Assembly (NCBI GenBank): GCA_023434425.1
Contig: JAEYSS010000170.1
Span: forward strand, 1-19,162
Source of the DNA: Pseudomonadota bacterium
Lineage (GTDB): Bacteria; Pseudomonadota; Alphaproteobacteria; Ferrovibrionales; Ferrovibrionaceae
DNA: 19,162 nucleotides
Direction of reading: 5' to 3'
The notes beneath the pieces were generated by a model. That model worked only from the letters and a program-made list of their open reading frames with translations, did not search any database and had not been told where the DNA came from. Made by a program: the position numbers and the translations under genes. Positions 7,005-14,231 of this stretch are shown here, one piece after another (within the stretch, counting starts at the first letter, position 1; the number at the start of each line of letters is the position of its first letter).

Positions 7005-8150
7005 TTACTTGATCATCATGGGCGAGATGACATCCGGCACGACGCCGGCGTTAAAATTGCATCCTCTGCCGCCGGACATCCAGAACTGGTCGGCCTTGAA
7101 CGCAATGCCGGATGCTGCGAAGGCCATCGGGCGTTCGTAAACCGATTTGATGACAATCCGCTCTGAATCCATGGCGACAAAACTGCCGGCGATACCCGGC
7201 GTATTCTGGGACGCCAGCGACGCCACCACCGGTCCGAGATTGCCGGGCGCCGGCTGGATCGCCGGAGCAGCGCCGGGCTGTGGTACAGCGGGTACGCCCA
7301 AGCCGGTGCCAAGCCCGCCTTGAACCAGCGGAGCCAGTTTTTGCAGCTCGCTGATATTCGCCTTGATGTCGCCCCGGAACTGCATGTCATGTCCGAACGC
7401 CATGTCGATGGAGCGAGCATAAAGCACGTTGCTGACGAACAGCACCAGCCACTGGATTTTCTGCCCCTTAGGATGGTCTGGCAGCGGCGCAGAGGCGATT
7501 TGCTTTGTCTGGTCTGCCAGCGCCGAACGAACCTGCATACTCAGGGCGCTGCAGAACTTTTCGGCTTCCACGCGCATTACTCCGATCGGCAGGTCCATTT
7601 CCTCGATGCCGTCATACTGCAGCGTGACTTGGCGATCGTCTTTCAACCCCAGCCCCAGGCCCAGCGCCACGACACCGAGCGGCGCTGCTGCCGCAAGCTC
7701 GCTGCCACGAACGGAGGCAAAGCGGAATGCCGGAATCTGCGCCATTGTCAGCCGCGGTGGCGGTGAAACCCGGTCGAACACGCTGCCTGACTGAACAACA
7801 GGCTGTGGCCAGGCGGCGCCTGCAGCGGGTGCGGAATATGTTGCCTTCGGCAGGTTGTATTTGAGCTGGTAATGCGTTTCGAGGGCCGCCTTCAGATCCA
7901 TCCGGTACAGATTGTACCGGCCAGCATCGACATAGTCGGGCAAATCCTTCCTGCTTTCGGCGGACGCCACCAGCAGAATGTCGCCGACCTGCAAATTTTC
8001 ACGAATCGGATAGACAGCGCGCAAGCCCAGCGCGGCTGTATTGTCGGCGACCTGACGTGGAACAGTACCCGCGTCCGGCTGCCGTGCGCAGCCACTGAAG
8101 GTCGCAGCCGCGACAACAAGGAGTCCTGCCAAACTCACAGAATGTTTCAT
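7005..8150 (-). CDS. Predicted lipoprotein of unknown function
   Basis: This is a 381-residue protein I do not recognise. It opens with a lipoprotein signal: MKH, a hydrophobic stretch to residue 17, then FSGC with the lipidated cysteine at 21. The mature part is exported and anchored by lipid. It contains a hydrophobic segment at about 152-170, a charged QVTLQYDGIEEMDLPIG stretch, a block around WLVLFVSNVLYARSIDMAF, and a proline/alanine/glycine-rich linker at about 285-310. I chose the ATG at 8150 because the signal peptide begins there and a poly-G tract sits just upstream as ribosome site; in-frame codons further up add 22 implausible residues. It is alone on the minus strand between HPr and ahcY. 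Sampled stretches are about 60% GC, slightly below neighbours, and its upstream region is far lower, so recent acquisition is possible. Confidence 0.8.
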   Translation of the reverse strand: MKHSVSLAGLLVVAAATFSGCARQPDAGTVPRQVADNTAALGLRAVYPIRENLQVGDILLVASAESRKDLPDYVDAGRYNLYRMDLKAALETHYQLKYNLPKATYSAPAAGAAWPQPVVQSGSVFDRVSPPPRLTMAQIPAFRFASVRGSELAAAAPLGVVALGLGLGLKDDRQVTLQYDGIEEMDLPIGVMRVEAEKFCSALSMQVRSALADQTKQIASAPLPDHPKGQKIQWLVLFVSNVLYARSIDMAFGHDMQFRGDIKANISELQKLAPLVQGGLGTGLGVPAVPQPGAAPAIQPAPGNLGPVVASLASQNTPGIAGSFVAMDSERIVIKSVYERPMAFAASGIAFKADQFWMSGGRGCNFNAGVVPDVISPMMIK

Positions 8151-8152
8151 AG

Positions 8153-8161
8153 CCCCCCCCC
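8153..8161 (-). repeat. Nine-base G homopolymer at the lipoprotein start
   Basis: On the minus strand nine consecutive G residues lie two bases before the lipoprotein ATG at 8150. They probably act as its ribosome-binding site. The first G of the run is also the last base of another ATG (8163-8161), which is out of frame with the lipoprotein. Runs of this length are slippage-prone, so the ribosome-site spacing could vary between cells or sequencing reads. Confidence 0.75.
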
Positions 8162-8253
8162 ATGAATGAGACTCACGAGGAAGTAGAGCGCCGAAATATA
8201 TTAAAACGCGAATCAATTGTTATTCTACTCGCATAACGGATTATTATTAATAC

Positions 8254-8269
8254 ATAAAGATTTCTTTAT
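8254..8269. repeat. Perfect 16-bp palindrome in the ahcY upstream region
   Basis: ATAAAGATTTCTTTAT reads as 7-bp arms around a 2-bp centre. It overlaps the weak ahcY -10 candidate (8267-8272). As DNA it could bind a dimeric regulator; as RNA it would fold only weakly because it is almost all A-U. The surrounding sequence is itself AT-rich, which raises the chance of coincidence. Confidence 0.45.
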
Positions 8270-8280
8270 ATAGTGCTGGA

Positions 8281-8294
8281 CAGCCCGCCGGCTG
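8281..8294 (+). other. Small GC hairpin in the ahcY leader
   Basis: CAGCC (8281-8285) pairs with GGCTG (8290-8294) across a CGCC tetraloop, about 70 nt before the ahcY start. It would lie in the 5' leader if transcription begins near 8275-8280. A second weak stem, CACA/TGTG, occurs at 8320-8331. I do not see a layout that I can match to a SAM or SAH riboswitch, so this is recorded only as possible leader structure. Confidence 0.25.
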
Positions 8295-8361
8295 CCCTGC
8301 TATATCGGCGCCCAGTGAGCACATTCTTGTGTGAAATATCTCGCCAACTGGAGCTGCCGAC

Positions 8362-9756
8362 ATGAGCGCGGATTACATCGTTAAGGACATTGGCCTGGCC
8401 GACTGGGGTCGCAAGGAACTGGATATGGCCGAGACCGAAATGCCCGGTCTGATGGCCACCCGCGCCGAATTCGGCAAGGCCCAGCCGCTCAAGGGCGCCC
8501 GCATCGCCGGCTCGCTGCATATGACGATCCAGACCGGTGTGCTGATCGAGACCCTGAAGGCGCTCGGCGCCGATATCCGCTGGGCCTCGTGCAACATCTA
8601 TTCGACCCAGGACCATGCCGCCGCCGCGATTGCCGCCGCGGGCATCCCGGTCTTCGCCGTGAAGGGCGAGAGCCTGGAGGAGTACTGGGACTATACCCAC
8701 AAGATCTTCGAATGGGCCGATGGCGGCACGCCGAACATGATCCTGGACGATGGCGGCGACGCCACGCTGCTGATCCATCTCGGCATGCAGGCGGAGAAGG
8801 ATGCCTCCGTCATCTCCAAGCCGACCAATGAAGAAGAAACCGTCCTCTATGCCGCGATCGCCAGGAAGCTGAAGGCGTCGCCGGGCTGGTACACGAAGAT
8901 GGGCACCGCCATCAAGGGCGTGACCGAAGAGACCACCACGGGCGTACATCGCCTCTACATCATGGCCAAGGAAGGCCGCCTGCTCTTCCCGGCGATCAAC
9001 GTCAACGACAGCGTCACCAAGTCGAAGTTCGACAACCTCTATGGCTGCCGCGAGAGCCTGGTCGACGGCATCCGCCGCGGCACCGACGTGATGATGGCCG
9101 GCAAGATCGCCGTGATCGCCGGCTACGGCGACGTGGGCAAGGGTTCGGCCGCTAGCTTACGCAATGCCGGCTGCCGCGTGATGGTCACCGAGATCGACCC
9201 GATCTGCGCGCTGCAGGCCGCCATGGAAGGCTACGAAGTGGTGACCATGGAAGAGGCCGCACCGAAGGGCGACATCTTCGTCACCGCCACCGGCAACCTG
9301 GACGTCATCACCATCGACCATATGCGTGCGATGAAGCATCGCGCCATCGTCTGCAACATCGGCCACTTCGACAGCGAGATCCAGATCAGCGCGCTGAAGA
9401 ACATGAAGTGGCATAATGTGAAGCCGCAGGTCGACGAGGTCGAATTCCCCGACAAGAAGCGGATTATCGTGCTGTCGGAAGGCCGCCTGGTGAACCTTGG
9501 CAATGCCACCGGCCATCCGAGCTTCGTGATGAGCGCCTCCTTCACCAACCAGGTGCTGGCGCAGATCGAATTGTGGACCAATCCGGGCAAGTACCAGAAG
9601 CAGGTCTACACGCTGCCCAAGCATCTGGATGAGAAGGTCGCCAGCCTGCATCTGGAGAAGGTCGGCGCCAAGCTGACCAAGCTGACCCCGGCGCAGTCGA
9701 AGTATCTCGGCATTGCCGACAAGGGCCCGTTCAAGCCAGACCATTACCGCTACTGA
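8362..9756 (+). CDS. ahcY: S-adenosylhomocysteine hydrolase
   Basis: This 464-residue enzyme splits S-adenosylhomocysteine into adenosine and homocysteine, clearing the by-product of methylation. Active-site residues known from the family are present: H53 (SLHMT), the aspartate pair in LDDGGD (129-130), K220 and D224 (SVTKSKFDN), C229 and H335 (NIGHFD). The NAD-binding loop is GYGDVGKG (254-261). The C-terminus KPDHYRY is the conserved tail that completes the neighbouring subunit's NAD site. It is longer than the roughly 432-residue animal form because of an insertion near 145-185, typical of bacterial enzymes. The ATG at 8362 has GGAG 8 bases upstream. It is monocistronic by appearance: its own upstream region and a strong terminator at 9781-9807. 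Confidence 0.98.
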   Translation: MSADYIVKDIGLADWGRKELDMAETEMPGLMATRAEFGKAQPLKGARIAGSLHMTIQTGVLIETLKALGADIRWASCNIYSTQDHAAAAIAAAGIPVFAVKGESLEEYWDYTHKIFEWADGGTPNMILDDGGDATLLIHLGMQAEKDASVISKPTNEEETVLYAAIARKLKASPGWYTKMGTAIKGVTEETTTGVHRLYIMAKEGRLLFPAINVNDSVTKSKFDNLYGCRESLVDGIRRGTDVMMAGKIAVIAGYGDVGKGSAASLRNAGCRVMVTEIDPICALQAAMEGYEVVTMEEAAPKGDIFVTATGNLDVITIDHMRAMKHRAIVCNIGHFDSEIQISALKNMKWHNVKPQVDEVEFPDKKRIIVLSEGRLVNLGNATGHPSFVMSASFTNQVLAQIELWTNPGKYQKQVYTLPKHLDEKVASLHLEKVGAKLTKLTPAQSKYLGIADKGPFKPDHYRY

Positions 9757-9759
9757 TCG

Positions 9760-9772
9760 GAACGAATCGTTC
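9760..9772. repeat. Short palindrome just after ahcY
   Basis: GAACGA (9760-9765) and TCGTTC (9767-9772) form a 6-bp inverted repeat around one base, three bases after the ahcY stop. It contains a GAATC site, the GANTC target of the CcrM methyltransferase conserved in alphaproteobacteria. It may be incidental. Confidence 0.3.
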
Positions 9773-9780
9773 GATTGCGC

Positions 9781-9815
9781 AAAGGCCGGGTTTCAGACCC
9801 GGCCTTTGGTGTTTT
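9781..9815 (+). terminator. Intrinsic terminator of ahcY
   Basis: AAAGGCCGGGT (9781-9791) and its exact complement ACCCGGCCTTT (9797-9807) form an 11-bp stem with a TTCAG loop. TTTGGTGTTTT follows, with the T run at 9812-9815. The stem is strong; the tail is interrupted by GGTG, so termination may be good but not complete. The stem is symmetric and starts with AAA, so it could also act on the opposite strand. Confidence 0.88.
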
Positions 9816-9919
9816 AACGCCCTCTGTTCCTGCCTTAAAACCTTGTTTTGAACCGCCGGGCTGGCCGATAGTGGCGCCATGCTAGGGGCCAGCAAGTCAG
9901 AATTGCGGGAGCAGACCGC

Positions 9920-12001
9920 GTGAACGAGGTCTGGGGGCTGGCGGTGCTCGCCGGGGCAGCAGCCGGACTCGCCGGATGGCAGGCCCTGCGTGCACGCGGC
10001 CTCGCCGAACGGCTGCGCCGCGCTGAAGCCGAGATGGCGGCCGTTGCGATTGCGCGCGACGGCGAACGCAAGGCCGCCGCGTCGTTGCAGCAGCGCATCG
10101 ACGGCCTGATGGCAGAGACGAACCGGCTGCTCGATGCCGAGGCGCAGGCCAGTGCATTGCTGGACGCCGCACCCTTCCCGATCTGGCGCCGCGATGGCGA
10201 GGGCCGCCTGCTGTGGGTCAATGCGCGCTATGCCCTGATGGCTGAAACCACCGCGCGCGATGCGGTCGAACGCGGGCTGGAACTCGCGTCGGCGCATGAC
10301 CTCGACCAGCCGCGCGACCTTGCGCTGGCCGCGCGCGCCGCCGCCACGCTGAAATCGCAGGAACGGCGCTTCGTGGCCGAGGGTGACCGGCGCAACTACC
10401 GCATCTTCGAACTGCCGGTCGGCGACGGCACACTGGGCTTCGGGCAGGACATCACGCCGGAAGCCGATGCGCGCGGCCAGCTGCGCCGCCATATGGAAGC
10501 CCATATGGAAGTGCTGCGCACCATTTCCACCGCCACGGCGATCTATGGCCCCGACAAGAAGCTGCTGATCTGGAACCGCGCCTATGCGCGGCTGTGGCAG
10601 CTCGACGAGGCCTGGCTGGAAACCCGGCCGACCTTCGGCGAGGTGCTGGAACAGCTGCGTGTCGAACGCCGCCTGCCCGAGCAGATCGACTGGCAGGCCT
10701 ACAAGCGCAGCCAGCTGTCGCTCTTCACCACCGTGATCGAGCGCCAGGAAGAGCTGATGCACCTGCCCGACGGCTCGACGCTGCGGCTGGTGATCAGCGC
10801 CTATCCGTCCGGCGGGCTTCTCTTTGCCTACGACGACGTGACGCGGCAGCTCACCCTGGAGCGCGCCACCAACACCATGATCGCGGTACAGCGCGCGACG
10901 CTGGACAATCTCTACGAGGCCGTCGTTGTCTATGGCTCCGACGGCCGGCTGTCGCTGTATAACCGCGCCTTCGCCCAGCTCTGGGAGATCGACACCAACC
11001 TGCTGAACCGTCAGCCGCATATCACCGAGGTGGTCGAAGCCGTGCGCCCGCTGATGCAGCGCAACCCGGACTGGGGACAGCAGCGCCAGCGCCTGATCGA
11101 CAGCTTCGCCAGCCGCAAGGGCACGCGCGGCCGGCTGGAGCGCGGCGACGGAACGGTGATCGACTATGCCTCGGTGCCGCTACCGGATGGCGCCGTGCTC
11201 TACACGTATCTGGATGTCAGCGCCAATATCCGCATCGAACGGGCGCTGCGCGAGCGCAACGAGGCGCTGGAACGCACCGACCGCGTCAATGCCGCCTTCA
11301 TCAGCAACATCACGCATGACCTGCGCTCGCCGCTCGGCACGCTGATCAGCATGACCGAAGTGCTGTCGCAGGGCATCCTCGGACCGATGAACCCGCGTCA
11401 GGAGGAATACTGCACCGACATTCTGACGACATCGCGCGACCTGCTGAAACTGCTCGACGACATCATCGCCATCGCCACCATCGAGGTCGGCCAGATGGCG
11501 CTGGAGCCGGCCGAGATCCCGCTCGACGCCCTGTGGCGCGACGAGGCTGCGCAGTGGCGCGAGATCGCCGAGCGCCGCGCCATCCGCCTCGACCTGCCGG
11601 CGCATGGCGGCAGCGGCACCGTCTTTGGCGATGGCCAGCGGCTGCGCCAGGCGCTCGACAGCGTGCTGACCGCTGCACTGGACGGCACGCCGCAGGGCGG
11701 ACGCGTCACGCTCGCGCTTGCGGTGGACAATGAATCGCATCTCGGCCTGCGCCTGGAATGCCACAGCGGCGGCTTAAGTCCGGTGCAGCCGCGCCAGCTT
11801 TTCGCCGACCTCGGCGATAACCCGGACCAGCGGCGCATGGACGCCGACCTTTCGCTGATCGTGGCACGCGGCCTGTTTGACCTGCATGGCGTGCGGCTGA
11901 CGCTTGGCAGCGGCGACGGCATGCAGGCGGTGGATATCCTGTTACCGCGCTATCCCTTGCCGGAGCCGGGCCCGATTGCGGCGCTGCTGGCGCGTCAGTA
12001 G
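9920..12001 (+). CDS. DivL-like multi-PAS sensor kinase with degenerate ATPase domain
   Basis: This is a 693-residue protein. It has one N-terminal membrane helix (about 4-22), a coiled region (about 27-75), three PAS-like segments (about 76-180, 197-305 and 325-435), a short coiled coil, a phosphotransfer domain with H466 in THDLRSPL, and a C-terminal ATPase-like region (about 535-678). The last looks eroded. The N-box reads QALDSVLTAALDG without the metal-binding asparagine. G1 reads ECHSGGLS instead of DxGxG, and G2 reads DADLSLIVARG without its glycines. In several alphaproteobacteria the gene between ahcY and tsaE encodes DivL, which binds DivK and steers CckA in the CtrA cell-cycle pathway. 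Caulobacter DivL has tyrosine where this protein has histidine. It starts with GTG at 9920 after GGGAG (9907-9911). It could instead be another PAS kinase of the DivJ/PleC group. Confidence 0.8.
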   Translation: MNEVWGLAVLAGAAAGLAGWQALRARGLAERLRRAEAEMAAVAIARDGERKAAASLQQRIDGLMAETNRLLDAEAQASALLDAAPFPIWRRDGEGRLLWVNARYALMAETTARDAVERGLELASAHDLDQPRDLALAARAAATLKSQERRFVAEGDRRNYRIFELPVGDGTLGFGQDITPEADARGQLRRHMEAHMEVLRTISTATAIYGPDKKLLIWNRAYARLWQLDEAWLETRPTFGEVLEQLRVERRLPEQIDWQAYKRSQLSLFTTVIERQEELMHLPDGSTLRLVISAYPSGGLLFAYDDVTRQLTLERATNTMIAVQRATLDNLYEAVVVYGSDGRLSLYNRAFAQLWEIDTNLLNRQPHITEVVEAVRPLMQRNPDWGQQRQRLIDSFASRKGTRGRLERGDGTVIDYASVPLPDGAVLYTYLDVSANIRIERALRERNEALERTDRVNAAFISNITHDLRSPLGTLISMTEVLSQGILGPMNPRQEEYCTDILTTSRDLLKLLDDIIAIATIEVGQMALEPAEIPLDALWRDEAAQWREIAERRAIRLDLPAHGGSGTVFGDGQRLRQALDSVLTAALDGTPQGGRVTLALAVDNESHLGLRLECHSGGLSPVQPRQLFADLGDNPDQRRMDADLSLIVARGLFDLHGVRLTLGSGDGMQAVDILLPRYPLPEPGPIAALLARQ

Positions 12002-12011
12002 AGTTTGCACC

Positions 12012-12509
12012 ATGCCGACGATTCGCCGCTACCAGTTGCCTGACGAAGCGGCGACCGCTGCCCTGGCCATGCTGCTGGCCGACCGGCTGCAGCCCGGCGA
12101 CGCGATCCTGCTGGATGGCGCGCTCGGTGTCGGCAAGACCTGTTTCGCCCGCGCCCTGATCCGGCATTTGAGCGGCGATGACGGCACCGAAGTGCCGAGC
12201 CCCAGCTTCAATCTGGTGCTGACCTACGACATCCCACAAGGCACTCTCTGGCATTTCGATCTCTATCGCGTCAGCGACCCGCGCGAACTGGATGAACTCG
12301 GCCTCGACGATGCCCTGCGCGATGGCGTGACGCTGATCGAATGGCCCGACCGGCTCGGCGCGCAGACCCCGGCACATGCACTGACGATCACGCTGTCGCT
12401 ACTGGCCGGTGCAGCAGGGCCCAGACTCGCCGAACTGCAGGGCGATGCCGCCTGGGCCGCCCGCCTGTCCGATCTCCCCGAGAGCTTTTCGCACGATGCC
12501 GATACCTGA
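12012..12509 (+). CDS. tsaE: tRNA t6A biosynthesis ATPase TsaE
   Basis: This 165-residue ATPase works with TsaB, TsaD and TsaC in making N6-threonylcarbamoyladenosine at position 37 of ANN-reading tRNAs. It has the P-loop GALGVGKT (36-43), the SPSF switch (63-66), HFDLYR (81-86) and the Walker-B-like IEWPDRL (109-115), all diagnostic of the YjeE/TsaE family. The ATG at 12012 lies 10 bases after the divL-like stop and gives the normal N-terminus; an in-frame upstream extension overlapping the previous gene lacks family similarity. Its 3' end overlaps the next gene by 14 bp. In many alphaproteobacteria TsaE and the following phosphotransferase are one fused protein, whereas here they are separate, in different frames. 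Confidence 0.94.
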   Translation: MPTIRRYQLPDEAATAALAMLLADRLQPGDAILLDGALGVGKTCFARALIRHLSGDDGTEVPSPSFNLVLTYDIPQGTLWHFDLYRVSDPRELDELGLDDALRDGVTLIEWPDRLGAQTPAHALTITLSLLAGAAGPRLAELQGDAAWAARLSDLPESFSHDADT

Positions 12510-13506
12510 CCGCGCCACACTCTCTCATGCCTTCCTGCAGCGCGCCGGCTGGGGCGATGCGACGCGTTCGAAACTGGCCGGCGACGCGTCCTTCCGCAAA
12601 TACGAGCGGCTGAACCGCAGCGGCGAGCCCGCCGTGCTGATGGACGCGCCGCCGCCGCAGGAAGATGTCCGCCCCTTCCTGCGCATCGCCCGCCACCTCG
12701 ACTCGCTCGGCTACAGCGCGCCGCGGATCCTGGCCGAGGATGCCGAACACGGCTTCCTGCTGCTGGAAGATCTCGGCGACGACCTTCTGGCCCGTTTGCT
12801 GAACCAGGGCGGCGACGAGCGCAGGCTGTATGAAGCGACCGTGGATTTCCTGCTCGACCTGCATCGCCATCCCGCACCTGCCGACCTCGCGCCCTATGAT
12901 GAAGATCGCCTGATCGACGAAGCCCAGCTGTTCACCGACTGGTATCTGCCGGCACTGACCGGACGCGCGACACCGGACAATATCCGACAGGCCTTCCGCT
13001 TCCTGTTCGGCATTCTGGCGCCGGAAGTCGGCATGGATAACACGCCGGAGCGGCGCATTCTGGTGCTGCGCGATTTCCATGCCGAGAACCTGATCTGGCT
13101 GCCGCAGCGCGCCGGTCCGGCCCGCCTCGGCCTGCTCGATTTCCAGGATGCGGTGGCCGGTCATCCGGCCTACGACCTCGTCTCCTTGCTGGAAGATGCG
13201 CGCCGCGATGTCGACCCTGATCTCGCCGAAGCCATGTTGCAGCGCTATATAGCCGGCAGCGGCGCCGACGATTCAGCCTTCCGCCGCGCCTACGCGATCC
13301 TTGGCGCCCAGCGCAATATCCGCATCATCGGCATTTTCACCCGGCTGTGGAAACGCGACGGCAAGCCGCACTATCAGGCTTTCATGCCGCGTATGTGGGG
13401 CCTGCTGGAGCGCGACCTGGCGCATCCGGCGCTGGCCGATCTGCGCGGCTGGATCAATGCCATGGTGCCGCAGGAGCTGCGGCGCCAGCCGTTGCCGGGG
13501 TTGTGA
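12496..13506 (+). CDS. amgK: N-acetylmuramate/N-acetylglucosamine kinase AmgK
   Basis: This is a 336-residue kinase of the aminoglycoside-phosphotransferase fold. It has the nucleotide loop GDASFRKY (29-36), a catalytic loop LRDFHAENL with D193, and a metal-binding DFQD with D215. In pseudomonads AmgK phosphorylates MurNAc at the anomeric carbon; MurU then makes UDP-MurNAc, bypassing de novo synthesis. murU follows at once (TGATG, 13504-13508), which is the strongest support for this role over a generic phosphotransferase. I start it at the ATG at 12496, inside the end of tsaE; an in-frame ATG at 12409 would add 29 residues unlike the family. It acts in the cytoplasm. Confidence 0.87.
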   Translation: MPIPDRATLSHAFLQRAGWGDATRSKLAGDASFRKYERLNRSGEPAVLMDAPPPQEDVRPFLRIARHLDSLGYSAPRILAEDAEHGFLLLEDLGDDLLARLLNQGGDERRLYEATVDFLLDLHRHPAPADLAPYDEDRLIDEAQLFTDWYLPALTGRATPDNIRQAFRFLFGILAPEVGMDNTPERRILVLRDFHAENLIWLPQRAGPARLGLLDFQDAVAGHPAYDLVSLLEDARRDVDPDLAEAMLQRYIAGSGADDSAFRRAYAILGAQRNIRIIGIFTRLWKRDGKPHYQAFMPRMWGLLERDLAHPALADLRGWINAMVPQELRRQPLPGL

Positions 13507-14231
13507 TGGATCGCGTGCCGCACACAGCCATGGTTCTGGCGGCGGGCCTTGGCACGCGGCTGCGGCCGCTGACCGACCATACGCCGAAGCCGCTGATCCC
13601 GGTGGCAGGCCGCACGCTGCTGGACCGCTGCCTCGACCGCCTGGCGGAAGCCGGCGTGCGACGCGCCGTCGTCAATATCCACTGGCTCGGCGACCGGATC
13701 CGCGACCATCTGAAAACACGGCATGATCTGGCGATCGTCATCTCCGATGAAACCGGCCTGCTGCTGGAAACCGGCGGCGGGATCGCCAAGGCGATGCCGC
13801 TGCTGGGCGACACGCCTTTCCTTGCCGTCAATGCCGACCTGATCTGGCGCGATGATGCCGGCGAGACTGCCGTGCAGCGGCTCTCGGCCCGTTTCGATCC
13901 GGCGACGATGGATGGGCTTCTGCTGCTGCAGCCGCGCGAGAGCGCCGACGGCCATGGCGGACCCGGCGATTTCTTCCTGAACGCCGACGGCAAACTGCGC
14001 CGTCGCGGCACCCAGGCCAGCGCGCCTTACGTTTATACCGGCGTGCAGATCCTGCAGCCTGCGATGTTCCGCGATGCGCCCGCCGGCGCGTTTTCGCTCA
14101 ACATTCTCTACGACCGCGCGATAGCCGCCGGCCGCCTGCATGGCATCGTGCATCGCGGCACATGGATGGATGTGGGGACTCACGATGGCCTGAGACAGGC
14201 GGAAGCGGCCTTACATGGCGCGCGCAGCTAG
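13506..14231 (+). CDS. murU: N-acetylmuramate-1-phosphate uridylyltransferase MurU
   Basis: This 241-residue nucleotidyltransferase has the signature LAAGLGTRLRPLT (11-23) with K28 in TPKPL, a base-binding ETGGG (88-92) and metal-binding D111 in NADLIW. Compared with glucose-1-phosphate thymidylyltransferases it lacks a long C-terminal domain, as MurU does. With AmgK it converts salvaged MurNAc to UDP-MurNAc for peptidoglycan synthesis. Its ATG shares one base with the amgK stop, and its own end overlaps addB by 17 bp. A mannose-1-phosphate guanylyltransferase annotation is common for this gene; the amgK neighbour argues for MurU. Confidence 0.88.
   Translation: MDRVPHTAMVLAAGLGTRLRPLTDHTPKPLIPVAGRTLLDRCLDRLAEAGVRRAVVNIHWLGDRIRDHLKTRHDLAIVISDETGLLLETGGGIAKAMPLLGDTPFLAVNADLIWRDDAGETAVQRLSARFDPATMDGLLLLQPRESADGHGGPGDFFLNADGKLRRRGTQASAPYVYTGVQILQPAMFRDAPAGAFSLNILYDRAIAAGRLHGIVHRGTWMDVGTHDGLRQAEAALHGARS

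Larger units (their letters stand above)
8151..8361. promoter_or_regulatory. AT-rich divergent promoter region between the lipoprotein gene and ahcY
   Basis: These 211 bp must hold the promoters of two divergent genes. Bases 8161-8280 contain 40 G/C of 120 (33%), against about 60-67% in sampled neighbouring coding lines. A weak candidate ahcY promoter is TTATTA (8244-8249), a 17-bp spacer, then TATATA (8267-8272). Another is TTGTTA (8217-8222) with TATTAT (8242-8247), but its 19-bp spacing is poor. None is decisive. A good ribosome site GGAG (8350-8353) precedes the ahcY ATG by 8 bases. Confidence 0.5.

Noticed and set aside
6975..7006. Bidirectional terminator between HPr and the lipoprotein gene
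   Set aside because: Only a 5-bp dyad AAGCG/CGCTT (6995-7006) with a 2-base centre is present, without a T run; too weak to call.
8270..8361. SAH or SAM riboswitch before ahcY
   Set aside because: I could find only short isolated stems and no conserved core that I could match to known SAM or SAH aptamers; calling one would be guesswork.
9757..9919. CtrA-type TTAA-N7-TTAA site upstream of the DivL-like gene
   Set aside because: TTAA elements occur near 9814 and 9835, but they are not spaced seven bases apart.
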